Part shown: piece after piece, positions 17,767 through 26,457 of the stretch | How the letters are laid out: the number at the start of each line of letters is the position of its first letter | Numbering within the stretch: position 1 is the first letter of the stretch | Origin: Clostridiales bacterium UBA4039 | GTDB lineage: Bacteria > Bacillota > Clostridia > Lachnospirales > Vallitaleaceae | Reading direction: 5' to 3' | Assembly: GCA_002382805.1 (NCBI GenBank) | Contig: DGAD01000037.1 | Span: forward strand, 3,002-67,001 | DNA: 64,000 bases | The notes under the pieces: model-generated | What the model was told of the DNA's origin: nothing | The model's input: only the letters and a program-made list of their open reading frames with translations | Database searches by the model: none | Position numbers and translations under genes: made by a program

Positions 17767-18342
17767 TTAGTTTAAAGGATGGGCATAATGTTTATAACAC
17801 ACCGGAACGTATTTTTCCAGTCCGCCAATATCAATCGGATTCCCCTCATAAACCGGAGTGCCATCGACAAGCTTTAAATTATGTGTTGCCTTACTGTTAC
17901 AATACCAGCACACCGTCTTAATCTCTTCTAGCTTATCTGCTAAGGCTAATAATTGTTTAGATGCTTCAAAAAGTTCTAACGTATAGCTTACGCGCAATCC
18001 ATAACAAATCACCGGCGTATTATAGGTTAGTGTAATCTCGCGAAGCTGATTAACATGCTCTTTTGTCATCATTTGAACTTCATCGACCAAGACACAGTCA
18101 ATCTTTTCATGTTGCTTAATATGTTCATAAAAAACATCAAGGACATTGGTAGAATCTTGAATAATCTCTGCTTCCATTTTAAAACCGGCACGGGTTGAGA
18201 TATATCCGCCACTTCGTGTGTCCATGCCTGGAATCATAAGTAAGACTTTTTTCCCCTGCGTCTCATAATTATGTGCTGTTGCAATTAAATTTAACGATTT
18301 TGCCGAAAAAACCGTTCCGTATTTAAAAAATAATTTTGCCAT
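17767..18342 (-). CDS. tdk: Thymidine kinase (type II)
   Basis: A 191-residue enzyme that phosphorylates thymidine for nucleotide salvage in the cytoplasm. Family features are the N-terminal P-loop region, LVDEVQMMT (Walker B), the lasso region near TPVYEGNPID, and a zinc site made of CWYC and VCYKH. The P-loop reads GTVFSAKS, with Ala where most family members have Gly before Lys-Ser. The rest is well conserved, so it is probably active, but this deserves a check. It lies 31 bases upstream of the PIN-PhoH gene. Confidence 0.9.
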   Translation of the reverse strand: MAKLFFKYGTVFSAKSLNLIATAHNYETQGKKVLLMIPGMDTRSGGYISTRAGFKMEAEIIQDSTNVLDVFYEHIKQHEKIDCVLVDEVQMMTKEHVNQLREITLTYNTPVICYGLRVSYTLELFEASKQLLALADKLEEIKTVCWYCNSKATHNLKLVDGTPVYEGNPIDIGGLEKYVPVCYKHYAHPLN

Positions 18343-18410
18343 AATATTCCTTCCTTATATTCTAATTATACTCTAATTTACATATTTTTTAAATAATTTT
18401 CTGTAACTAA

Positions 18411-20624
18411 TCACTTTTTTACACTAATCACTGATAATTCATGCAATGCCCGTGTACATACAGTATAATACAATTGCTTTTCACGTTCTTGTTGATAGTG
18501 GTATAATTGATCTGTTACTACATATACACAGTCAAACTCTAATCCCTTTGCTAAGTAACTAGGAATTACAATAGTCCCTTTTTTATACATTTGCTCTTCA
18601 TTATCCAAAAGTCCTATGGTATCATGCGAACCTAGCAGTTCATGAATCTGACGTGCGTGTTCTTTTGTCTTACCTATAATCGCAACAGAGCGATAGCCGT
18701 CCGCTTTATTTTCTTGAATTTTCTCTAGGAGGAGCTGGCGAAGCTTCGCCTCTGATTCCACTGAGGCCACCATAGGCTCTTTTCCATCACGTAAAGCATT
18801 TTCTGCCACAGGTTTTCCTAAAATTTCATGGCAAAAAGCACTAATTTGCTGTGTGGAACGATACGTTTTTTCCAAACGAATATGCTTGGGTTCTTTTCCG
18901 AGAAAATCTTCAATATCACCACTGACATTTGATGACATGTAGGGATGAATGCTTTGATTTGGGTCTCCTAAAAGTGTATACTTTGCATGCCCATAGATAA
19001 GCTTAATAATTTGATAATGTAATAATGTATAATCTTGGGCTTCATCTATGAATACATATTTAACTTTATGTACTTCCTTGATGCGGTCCAACCGCCCCTT
19101 CATGTATAAAATAGCCAATGCATCTTCAAAGTACAAATCTGTTCCCACTTGCACCATATTTTGTTCAGTTAAAAAGCTATTATACAAGTCTAATAAATCC
19201 AATGAAGTCATTTTTCGGATTTGACGGGTAATGGGTTTAAACTGTTTTTTAAGATAGGCTATTTTTTTCTTCTTAATCTCACGCTTGGTGTAATATGTAT
19301 CCGCATTCAGCAAATCTTGTTCATATCGGTATGCAACAGCTTGACGAACCGCTTGTAGTTTAGACATCAGTCGATTTCTAACTTGTAATAATCTCGATGA
19401 ACATTTTATCACACCTGCGCAATCATTATACGCTTGGCGAATCTCATCCGCCGACAAGATGACTTGCTTTTCATAGAAGATGTCTTTAAAAAAGTCATCT
19501 TGAGCTTCAATTTTATCAATGAATCTATTAAGTGCTTGAATAAACTCCACCGATGATTTTATCTTCAGTTCTTGAATGCGTCGGTCTGTATCATGATCTA
19601 TTCCTGGGGTGAGCAAATATTCCATCTGGGCATAATACGATTCAATCGAATGCCATCTAGACACTAATATCGGTTGTTCATATTCCCCTTCAATCTGTAA
19701 CTGTTCTGTTGTGTGATCTGTTCGTCCCAGATTGTCTTGGATATAGTCACTAAAGGTAATCGTCTCTGCATTGGCTTCACCCAGCTCAGGAAGTACATGG
19801 GAGATATAATCGCTAAAAATATCATTCGGCGTAAAAATAAGTATATCTGAAGCTATTATTTTCTCACGATTTTTATATAAAAGATACGCAATTCGATGTA
19901 GCGCGATGGATGTTTTACCACTCCCTGCTGCCCCACTTACGACGAGAACGTCAGAGCTTTCATCACGAATAACGGCATTTTGCTCTTTTTGAATCGTCGT
20001 GATGATTGTTTTCATCTTATCATCTGTACTTTTTGCTAACGCTTCTTTTAGCATATCGTCCATAATATTAATACTTGAATCAAACATATATTTAATTGTA
20101 TCGTACTCAATTTTAAAGTGTCGCTTGTTTAAAATTTCCCCGTGAATAGTTCCTGAAGGTGCTTGATAAGAGACCTTGCCTTCTTCATAATCATAAAAAA
20201 GACTACATATAGGCGCACGCCAGTCGTAGATCAAGAATTCGTATTTATTCTTGTCCACTAAGGATGCAGAACCAATGTAGATCTCTTCTTCATCTAAGCC
20301 TTCTTCTATAAAATTAATCTTTGCAAAATATGCTGACTTTTGGAGATTATCCAGTTGTCGGCGTCGTTGCATCTGATACTCCATGGCATTTTCAATATTT
20401 TGTCCCATGGTTTGATACTGATGCAAGACTGCCGCACCTTCAAGGTCCACTGTAGATTCTGTCTCAAATTTAAACTCTGACAGCATATTCTTGTTAATCT
20501 CTTTTAAGGATTCTTTTTGCTCAATTACTTTATCCTCAGTTACCTGTATCTCTTGTTGAATTTGCTGATGAACATAATTAAGCCGTTGCTGTTCATGTTC
20601 ACGTTCTCTTGTTTCCATATTCAT
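18411..20624 (-). CDS. helD: HelD-like RNA polymerase recycling ATPase (UvrD/Rep superfamily)
   Basis: A 737-residue superfamily 1 protein. The N-terminal 60 residues form a charged coiled coil, as in HelD where it enters the RNA polymerase secondary channel. Then come GAAGSGKTSIALHRIAYLLY (Walker A, about residue 233), the central arm, YVFIDEAQDYTLLHYQ (Walker B), LLGDPNQSIHP, EKTYRSTQQI and a C-terminal EFDCVYVV motif. HelD frees RNA polymerase from stalled complexes in Gram-positive bacteria. Length and N-terminal arm distinguish it from true UvrD or PcrA, which lack the coil. GGAGG precedes ATG 20624. Confidence 0.88.
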   Translation of the reverse strand: MNMETREREHEQQRLNYVHQQIQQEIQVTEDKVIEQKESLKEINKNMLSEFKFETESTVDLEGAAVLHQYQTMGQNIENAMEYQMQRRRQLDNLQKSAYFAKINFIEEGLDEEEIYIGSASLVDKNKYEFLIYDWRAPICSLFYDYEEGKVSYQAPSGTIHGEILNKRHFKIEYDTIKYMFDSSINIMDDMLKEALAKSTDDKMKTIITTIQKEQNAVIRDESSDVLVVSGAAGSGKTSIALHRIAYLLYKNREKIIASDILIFTPNDIFSDYISHVLPELGEANAETITFSDYIQDNLGRTDHTTEQLQIEGEYEQPILVSRWHSIESYYAQMEYLLTPGIDHDTDRRIQELKIKSSVEFIQALNRFIDKIEAQDDFFKDIFYEKQVILSADEIRQAYNDCAGVIKCSSRLLQVRNRLMSKLQAVRQAVAYRYEQDLLNADTYYTKREIKKKKIAYLKKQFKPITRQIRKMTSLDLLDLYNSFLTEQNMVQVGTDLYFEDALAILYMKGRLDRIKEVHKVKYVFIDEAQDYTLLHYQIIKLIYGHAKYTLLGDPNQSIHPYMSSNVSGDIEDFLGKEPKHIRLEKTYRSTQQISAFCHEILGKPVAENALRDGKEPMVASVESEAKLRQLLLEKIQENKADGYRSVAIIGKTKEHARQIHELLGSHDTIGLLDNEEQMYKKGTIVIPSYLAKGLEFDCVYVVTDQLYHYQQEREKQLYYTVCTRALHELSVISVKK

Positions 20625-20656
20625 AGAATCCTCCGGTTATAACCCAGTGTATTGAA

Positions 20657-21781
20657 TTAGTCTTTCATGAAATAGACTCCATCAACCACTTTATATATCG
20701 TTTTCCCTTTAAATGGTCGTGTATTAAAAAATATACACGTATCGACAGAATTTTGTCCTCGCAATGTATATTTTACTGCTTTAATAGCTTTTTCGTTCGG
20801 TTTGGTTTCATCAAAGCTTGATTTATGTGCAGGTGGAAACTGTACCGCCCACTCTCTATTAAAAATCACACCATCCACAGAGCTTCCAAAATACTTATGG
20901 GACATGCGATTCATAACAACACTTGCAACCCCATGATGTACTTCATAGCTTGTGTCTCCTGATTCAAGCATAACTAACTTAGCAAAATTCTGCAGTTCAT
21001 CATATGTATAAAAGCGATTATCCATATACTTGGCATCAACCTTAATCGTTGGATGTATCAATCCCACTGTATAGTATGTCTGATCCCAAATAACTTCAAA
21101 ATCCAATAGTTCTGTAAAAAACTTTAACGGAACCATCATGCGTTCTTCAAAAAGTACGATAGGTGATCCTATCGACTGAACCTGTCCATTGACAACAACA
21201 TCTGATGTATTAAGTAAGAATTGTAAAGTATGTCCACGACCTGATACGGTTGCAACTAAATTCTCCTCATCCCACATAATATCTGTCAAACCAAAAGCTT
21301 CTGCTACAGGTCTTAGCGAAACATATGTCGTATCCATATAGATAAATGCATCTACATCCATCTTCAAATATCCACGTTGAATCAAAATATCAATCGGCAT
21401 GTAGCCTTCTTGTGTTGCCGCATCCAGTTCAACTTGATACGCCTCTGATAATTCTTCTACTCCAACAAATGCCGGCACCTCTTCTGTTATAGATACTTCC
21501 TCCGACTCCGGTACTTCCTCTGACTCCAGCACTCCATCCTTTGAATCTTCCGAGTTCTCGTCTGCTGCTACTTCTTCTGCTGCTTCGTCTGTTGCTGCTT
21601 CATCTGTTGTTGCTTCGTCTGCTGCTACTTCTTCTGTTGCTGCTTCGTCTATCTCTGTTTGTATATCTTCTTCAAGAATTGATTCCTCTTGTGTTTCTTG
21701 GCTTGTCTCCTGTGCACTAATGATGGTCATCGATAACGTCATCACGAGTATAGTTAGAAATATTATACGTATATTTTTCAT
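20657..21781 (-). CDS. Secreted cell wall hydrolase (SleB domain) with stalk domain
   Basis: A 374-residue exported protein. A signal peptide covers about residues 1-23. Residues 25-95 form an acidic Glu/Asp/Ala/Thr-rich repeat linker. About 125-245 is a copper-amine-oxidase-N-like stalk domain (YVSLRPVAEAFGL, then MMVPLKFFTELL). The C-terminal 115 residues are a SleB-type hydrolase domain: LVMLESGDTSYEVHHGVASV holds the likely catalytic Glu, then VMNRM and FPPAHKSSF. Such enzymes cleave peptidoglycan, in spore formers during germination, but related proteins act in vegetative cells. The stalk and linker suggest wall association. It is a single gene with GAAAGGA as ribosome site. Confidence 0.87.
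   Translation of the reverse strand: MKNIRIIFLTILVMTLSMTIISAQETSQETQEESILEEDIQTEIDEAATEEVAADEATTDEAATDEAAEEVAADENSEDSKDGVLESEEVPESEEVSITEEVPAFVGVEELSEAYQVELDAATQEGYMPIDILIQRGYLKMDVDAFIYMDTTYVSLRPVAEAFGLTDIMWDEENLVATVSGRGHTLQFLLNTSDVVVNGQVQSIGSPIVLFEERMMVPLKFFTELLDFEVIWDQTYYTVGLIHPTIKVDAKYMDNRFYTYDELQNFAKLVMLESGDTSYEVHHGVASVVMNRMSHKYFGSSVDGVIFNREWAVQFPPAHKSSFDETKPNEKAIKAVKYTLRGQNSVDTCIFFNTRPFKGKTIYKVVDGVYFMKD
21565..21660 (-). repeat. Imperfect tandem repeat encoding an acidic Ala/Glu/Asp linker
   Basis: Within the cell wall hydrolase gene, units built on GCTGCTTCGTCTG and GCTGCTACTTCTTCTG recur several times; the protein shows repeated DEAAT, DEATT and EEVAADE blocks. Such coding repeats change length by slippage. 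They explain the local low complexity and are not a CRISPR array. Confidence 0.75.
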
Positions 21782-21887
21782 ATTTCCTTCCTTTCTTTAC
21801 TTTTTTCTTAGAGGCTTTCCAAAAACCATTTTAATATTATACATCAAAACCACATCGATTAGCAACTTTTGTGTCAAATAAGCAATA

Positions 21888-21937
21888 AAACACAAAAAAA
21901 CAGATAAGCAATGGAGGACTTTAACCATTGCTTATCT
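21888..21937 (-). terminator. Terminator after the iron alcohol dehydrogenase gene
   Basis: Arms AGATAAGCAATGG (21902-21914) and CCATTGCTTATCT (21925-21937) pair perfectly over 13 bases with a 10-base loop. On the minus strand a T-rich run follows. It closes the transcript that ends with the dehydrogenase gene. Confidence 0.9.
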
Positions 21938-21971
21938 ATCGGATAATTGTCTTGTTTGTACTACCTATACA

Positions 21972-23135
21972 TTAATTGTCTATTCCTTCATAACACATTC
22001 GATAAAACATTACGCCCTTTTCCTTGGTCATGTTCGCCGGGGATACACGTGTTGCAAATGCGTCGAGTGACTGAGTTGCCCATGTCTGCACATGGGAAAA
22101 GTAGTCCTCTCGTTCAATACCCAGTTCTTGAAAAGTAAGGGGTAATTGCAGTTCTTGTTTTAGGGCAAATATATGCTGTATAAGATGTCTTGTAAGTTCT
22201 TGTGTCGTCCCTTGATAACCAAGTCGCTTCGCCAACGTCGCATACTCTTTTTGTTCATCACAGATTTTTATGGCATAGGGAAGCATCAGTGTACAGATTT
22301 GTCCATGTCCAATTTGATACATTGCCCCGGGGTGATCATAGGAATGGACAATGCCGGTACAAGCGTTTGTAATTGCAACACCGGCTAAAGCTGCTGCAAC
22401 ATGGATTTTTTCTCTTGCCGCTTTTTGTTTATGACTTTTTGGTGCAAGAGCGCTTGTTAGATTCTCTATAATATCTACTGCGGCTTCTAATGCAATACTT
22501 TTTATCATTTCTGATGCATTGGTAGCAACACTTGCTTCAATAGCATGGGTCAGCGCATCCATGCTTGTTGATATGAATAGTGCATCCGAAAGCGTATCTG
22601 TAAGATTGGCATCAATAATTGCGTAATGAGGAATTAGTCCGGGATCTAGCATCAGTTTTTTTGTCTTTGATGCTTCATCAATAAAAACCGCTACCGAGGT
22701 TGCTTCTGATCCCGTTCCACTTGTTGTAGGTGCTGCAACATGTATAGCTTTTTTCCCAAGGGGCGGTAGGGAATACGGTATCAGCGCTTCCTCAAATGTT
22801 AGTGTCGGGTTTTCATAGAATAGGTGTATGGCTTTTGCCGTGTCTAGCACACTGCCTCCGCCGATAGCAAGAATCATATCCGGTTGAAATTGCCTGACTT
22901 TTTCCATGTGCTTGAATATATCTTGCGCACAAGGTTCGCCACTAATTTGGGCCAAGATGCAATACTCTCCTTCAAGTGCTTTAACGCTTTGTTCAATCGT
23001 TTGTTCTACATCGCTCGTATAGCTTTTCCCGCCGCGTATTATTCCTATTTTCTTCTTGCCCAAGCTTTTTATAAACGTTAGCGCTCCGCGCCCTACAACA
23101 AAGTCCGGCATATGTATTCTAGTGATTTTTTGCAT
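21972..23135 (-). CDS. Iron-containing alcohol dehydrogenase
   Basis: A 387-residue group III dehydrogenase that interconverts alcohols and aldehydes with NAD(P)H. The cofactor loop GGGSVLDTAKAI lies near residue 96; iron ligands are the Asp in IIDANLTDTL, the His in DALTHAIEA and the two His in IVHSYDHPGAMYQIGHGQ. Members act on propanediol, lactaldehyde, butanol and similar substrates. It is the last gene of the operon with the SorC regulator, APC permease and RibF-like protein, 18 bases after ribF-like, and is followed by a terminator. Together with the zinc dehydrogenase further upstream it points to aldehyde handling in that pathway. Confidence 0.93.
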   Translation of the reverse strand: MQKITRIHMPDFVVGRGALTFIKSLGKKKIGIIRGGKSYTSDVEQTIEQSVKALEGEYCILAQISGEPCAQDIFKHMEKVRQFQPDMILAIGGGSVLDTAKAIHLFYENPTLTFEEALIPYSLPPLGKKAIHVAAPTTSGTGSEATSVAVFIDEASKTKKLMLDPGLIPHYAIIDANLTDTLSDALFISTSMDALTHAIEASVATNASEMIKSIALEAAVDIIENLTSALAPKSHKQKAAREKIHVAAALAGVAITNACTGIVHSYDHPGAMYQIGHGQICTLMLPYAIKICDEQKEYATLAKRLGYQGTTQELTRHLIQHIFALKQELQLPLTFQELGIEREDYFSHVQTWATQSLDAFATRVSPANMTKEKGVMFYRMCYEGIDN

Positions 23136-23153
23136 CTTTTCCCCTTTCTATGA

Positions 23154-23981
23154 TTAGTGGCTATCAAAAAAAGCGCGCGTCTGGTCCAAATCTTTTTGAA
23201 CCTGGTTTTGAACTTCTTCCAATCCCGAAAACTTCTTTACGCCTCGGATAAAAAAGTGCGTCTCTAAGACTAGTCTACGTCCATAGAGGTCTCTTGCAAA
23301 GTCAAGAAGGTAGGTCTCAATCGTAATCCTCTTATCATTATCAACACTTGGTCGTCCGCCAATATTGGTAAGTCCTTTAAACTTCTCTCCTTCTATCTCT
23401 GTGCACGTAGCATAAACCCCTTCTTTTGGATGTCTTTTTTCAGCGCAGACGCCTAGATTTGCCGTCGGCATACCTACGGTTCTTCCTAACGCTTTTCCAT
23501 GCTCTACAAACCCAATCATAAAATATGGATGTCCGCAAAGTGCTTTAAATAGCTCAAAATCACAGCTTTCAAAACTTTCTTCTACCCAAGCATTCGTGAT
23601 GGCACTTCCTTCATGCTTTACGGTCTCCACTAGCTCTACATCCACTTGATGTTCTTGAGCAATTTTTTCTAAACTCTTGTCTCCCCCTGTTACTAGCATC
23701 TTTACATCTAAATCTTTTAAGATTGCCTCTAATGACGCTTCTTTTGAAATAAATAGTTCTACCCCTAGATGTTTAACTAAGTACGCTTTTTCTTCTTCTG
23801 TCAATAAAACCGACTTTTTGTCTTTATTATATAAACTTACAACCACAGGCTTTAATTGCTTCTCATGCGCAATGTTCACCATATGTTTTATTAGAGCTTT
23901 ATGTCCTCTATGCATTGATGCAAATTGTCCAACAACTATACAGGTGTTTTTATCTTTTTCCATTTTATATGTATGATTCAT
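23154..23981 (-). CDS. RibF-like protein: riboflavin kinase with a diverged adenylyltransferase half
   Basis: A 275-residue relative of bifunctional RibF. The C-terminal riboflavin kinase half is well kept: GRTVGMPTANL, GVYAT, LTNIGGRPSV, and the catalytic-type Glu in IETYLLDFARDLYGR. The N-terminal FMN adenylyltransferase half keeps HRGH, but the usual GxFDGxHxGH reads GQFASMHRGH, and the later GxDFRFG and SSTxIR-type motifs are replaced. It may therefore make FMN but not FAD, or use another nucleotide substrate. It is 30-40 residues shorter than housekeeping RibF and sits in a catabolic operon, not with truB/rpsO, so a second paralogue is likely. GGAG precedes ATG 23981. Confidence 0.8.
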   Translation of the reverse strand: MNHTYKMEKDKNTCIVVGQFASMHRGHKALIKHMVNIAHEKQLKPVVVSLYNKDKKSVLLTEEEKAYLVKHLGVELFISKEASLEAILKDLDVKMLVTGGDKSLEKIAQEHQVDVELVETVKHEGSAITNAWVEESFESCDFELFKALCGHPYFMIGFVEHGKALGRTVGMPTANLGVCAEKRHPKEGVYATCTEIEGEKFKGLTNIGGRPSVDNDKRITIETYLLDFARDLYGRRLVLETHFFIRGVKKFSGLEEVQNQVQKDLDQTRAFFDSH

Positions 23982-23993
23982 AGCAGCTCCTTT

Positions 23994-25376
23994 TTAGAAA
24001 TTTAAGTTTTTCTTTTTTCTAGAATAATAGATCAACAGTCCAATTGCATACCACCCTAATGTGTAGCCCCACAATTTCCATCCCCCTTGCACAATATTTG
24101 GGATATAACAGGCAACGATAATTACTAATGCAATCACAGGCAAGAATATTCCTCCCGGCGCTCTAAAGTTCCCTTTTACATATGCATTTTTTTGACGGGC
24201 TTGTATGAGTGAAATACAGTTTATGATAATGGTCAATGAGGCAAATATGGCAGCAAGCCCTACGATTTCCGATGTGAATTGTGGAAAACATGAGATAATC
24301 ATACTTAGTATGGCAATCACTGTCGTAGCATAGATGGGCGTTCCTGTTTTTCCATTTTTTGCTAATCTTTGAGGTAAAATTCCAGATTCTGCTGTTGCTG
24401 CAAGTGCTCTTGAAGTCAGAGCCATGACAACGAGCATCGTCGTCAGCAACGCCGCTACCGCAGAAATAGAGATGACTTTTGCAAGCCATGGTATCGCCAT
24501 TAATTTTGTAAAGGATGCTGCATAAAGCGGTATAAAACGCATCCCTGGATTTTCTTCTAGGAATTGTGCCGAGATTAAACCTACCGTTGAGAATATGACT
24601 AGAAAATAGAGTGTAAATACGATGCTCATAGCAATAAAGATAGACTTTGGAACATTTTTGTTTGGATCTTTTACTTCGGATACCATAAAAGCAATGGCAA
24701 CAATAGATCCGTATCCAACCATTGCTGTAGGAACGGCTGCAAGAAATCCTGTTCTGCCTGCGGTTCCTTGTTCAAAAAACGGGGTCAGCATCTGTGTACT
24801 CCACTCTCCTGAAAACAATGCGCTTCCAGCATAGATGAGTAATGTAACAGCTAATATAATAACTAATATTGTGTTTGCTTTTCCGGCAACTGAAAATTTT
24901 ATCGTGTTAAGAATAAAAATAATCACAATTGAGATAATGGCCAGAAGGATTTGTTTGTTGGCAAATATTGGGAAACCCACGCCTAAATAGGTGCCTACAT
25001 ATATTGCTGCAAAAGCAACCGCTACAATGTTGGCATTAATGTATCCCCATGTTGATATCCAGCCCCAAAAAGCTCCGGTACTTTTTTTCTTCCCTAGGGC
25101 TTTTGATGGGAAGACAAAGACACCTCCAGATTTGGGGTAGATAGTAGCAAGTTCTGCTACTATAAGCCCATAACATAGCATAATGGCAGCTGCAATTGCC
25201 CAGCTAAAAATAGCCGAAGGTCCTGCATTATAAATTGTTAATCCTGTTAATGAAAAGATAGCACTTCCTATCATTCCTCCGACGATCATAGTTACACAGG
25301 TAGTTAGTCCAAGAGTTCCATTTTGATTATTTTCCGGCATAGACATTTGTGATGACAAACGCAAGTTGTTTGTCAC
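23994..25376 (-). CDS. APC superfamily amino acid permease
   Basis: A 460-residue membrane transporter with about 12 hydrophobic segments. The first contains the GGMIGSAIFSLTG unwound-helix motif that binds amino or amine substrates in APC carriers; YPKSGGVFVFPSKALG follows the third segment region. The start is GTG 25376, just after GGAGAGC; an ATG ten codons further in has no ribosome site. A 7-base inverted repeat overlaps this start. It lies between the SorC regulator and ribF-like genes in one operon and probably imports the substrate of the pathway. Which compound is carried is not evident; amines and amino acids are the family norm. Confidence 0.9.
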   Translation of the reverse strand: MTNNLRLSSQMSMPENNQNGTLGLTTCVTMIVGGMIGSAIFSLTGLTIYNAGPSAIFSWAIAAAIMLCYGLIVAELATIYPKSGGVFVFPSKALGKKKSTGAFWGWISTWGYINANIVAVAFAAIYVGTYLGVGFPIFANKQILLAIISIVIIFILNTIKFSVAGKANTILVIILAVTLLIYAGSALFSGEWSTQMLTPFFEQGTAGRTGFLAAVPTAMVGYGSIVAIAFMVSEVKDPNKNVPKSIFIAMSIVFTLYFLVIFSTVGLISAQFLEENPGMRFIPLYAASFTKLMAIPWLAKVISISAVAALLTTMLVVMALTSRALAATAESGILPQRLAKNGKTGTPIYATTVIAILSMIISCFPQFTSEIVGLAAIFASLTIIINCISLIQARQKNAYVKGNFRAPGGIFLPVIALVIIVACYIPNIVQGGWKLWGYTLGWYAIGLLIYYSRKKKNLNF

Positions 25377-25424
25377 GCTCTCCTTTCTTTTGTAGGAATA
25401 GCCTATGCGCTTTGCACATATAGA

Positions 25425-26369
25425 CTATTCTTGATTATTCCTCAAAAAATGTGCAGTTTCTAAATCCGTAACCAAAACATTCACATATCCACCTTTTATT
25501 GCTGCACGTATAGCATGTGCCTTGTCGCTTCCACCAGCAACGCCAATACGCGTAGGAATATTCAAATAGTCTTTTAATGCAATAGAAATAATACGATCTC
25601 TAAACGGAGTATCAATAGCCTTCCCATCTTTATCAAAAAAATGTGTTGCTACTTCACCTGCTACATCAGTACTGAGTTGTTCTTCATCATCATAAAGCTC
25701 TGATATATGCTTCCACTGATTTTTGGCCAAACCAATACCAACAATAGCGATATCACAAGATTTAATGACCTTATATGCTTCGCCAAAGTACTTTTCTTTC
25801 ATCATTGACGACTTCAACTCTTTATCCTGAACAATTACAGGTGCATAAAGCATGGTCGCTGATGCATGTAACTTTTCTGAGAATCGATAGACAATGTCAT
25901 CTACTTTAATATGTCGATGATCTCTATTCTCACTACCGAGTAGTTGGGTCACTGTCAAATTGCTCTTGTTAACTAGTGGCATATTATCCACTAATGCTGA
26001 GGTACATCTACCTCTAGAAAATCCGATGATGTCTCCGTTACGAATGATTTCTGAGAGGTATTGTCCTGCCGCAACACCCAGCTCTGTATGACTTTCTCGA
26101 TCTATTACATTATCAATAACACGAACCGCTTTCAAGTTATACATTTTTTCTAACTGCATTTCAATATCAATATTCGCATTGTCTAGTGCTGCAATCTTAA
26201 TTTCAACAATACCTTCATCTACACAATCGCGAATAATGCGATTAACTTTTTGTCTGGATATGTTCATTTTTTTTGCAATTTCATCTTGTGTAAAACTAGC
26301 TTTATAATAATAATTTGCAACTCTGATATATTCACGCGTCTGCTCTTGAGATAATTTTTGTTTATTCAT
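25425..26369 (-). CDS. SorC family transcriptional regulator
   Basis: A 314-residue regulator. The N-terminal helix-turn-helix (about residues 22-55: FTQDEIAKKMNISRQKVNRI) is followed by the large SorC/DeoR-like effector domain, a sugar-phosphate isomerase fold that normally binds phosphorylated sugars (visible as IGFSRGRCTSALV, VTQLLGS, DIAIVGIGLA, IGVAGGSDKAHAI). It heads an operon with the permease, ribF-like and iron dehydrogenase genes, and stands next to the aldolase/zinc dehydrogenase operon, which it likely also controls. A palindrome between its own promoter boxes suggests autoregulation. Confidence 0.92.
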   Translation of the reverse strand: MNKQKLSQEQTREYIRVANYYYKASFTQDEIAKKMNISRQKVNRIIRDCVDEGIVEIKIAALDNANIDIEMQLEKMYNLKAVRVIDNVIDRESHTELGVAAGQYLSEIIRNGDIIGFSRGRCTSALVDNMPLVNKSNLTVTQLLGSENRDHRHIKVDDIVYRFSEKLHASATMLYAPVIVQDKELKSSMMKEKYFGEAYKVIKSCDIAIVGIGLAKNQWKHISELYDDEEQLSTDVAGEVATHFFDKDGKAIDTPFRDRIISIALKDYLNIPTRIGVAGGSDKAHAIRAAIKGGYVNVLVTDLETAHFLRNNQE

Positions 26370-26405
26370 ATACCCATCCTGCCTTTCTTTTACTTGATAG
26401 ATATA

Positions 26406-26434
26406 ATTTTACTGAATACACATTCAGAATGCAA
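26406..26434 (-). promoter_or_regulatory. Promoter and palindromic operator of the SorC operon
   Basis: On the minus strand, TTGCAT (26434-26429), a 17-base spacer and TAAAAT (26411-26406). A perfect palindrome, CTGAAT-4-ATTCAG (26412-26427), fills the spacer almost exactly. This is the classic position for a repressor site. Confidence 0.8.
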
Positions 26435-26457
26435 ACCCTTTCATTGCTTTTTTGTCA

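Noticed and set aside
21565..21660. Short repeats that might suggest a CRISPR or satellite
   Set aside because: Units are unequal, lack unique spacers and are in frame with an acidic linker of a secreted protein.
20657..21781. Proof that the organism forms spores from the SleB domain
   Set aside because: SleB-type domains also occur in vegetative wall enzymes and no sporulation genes are in the window.
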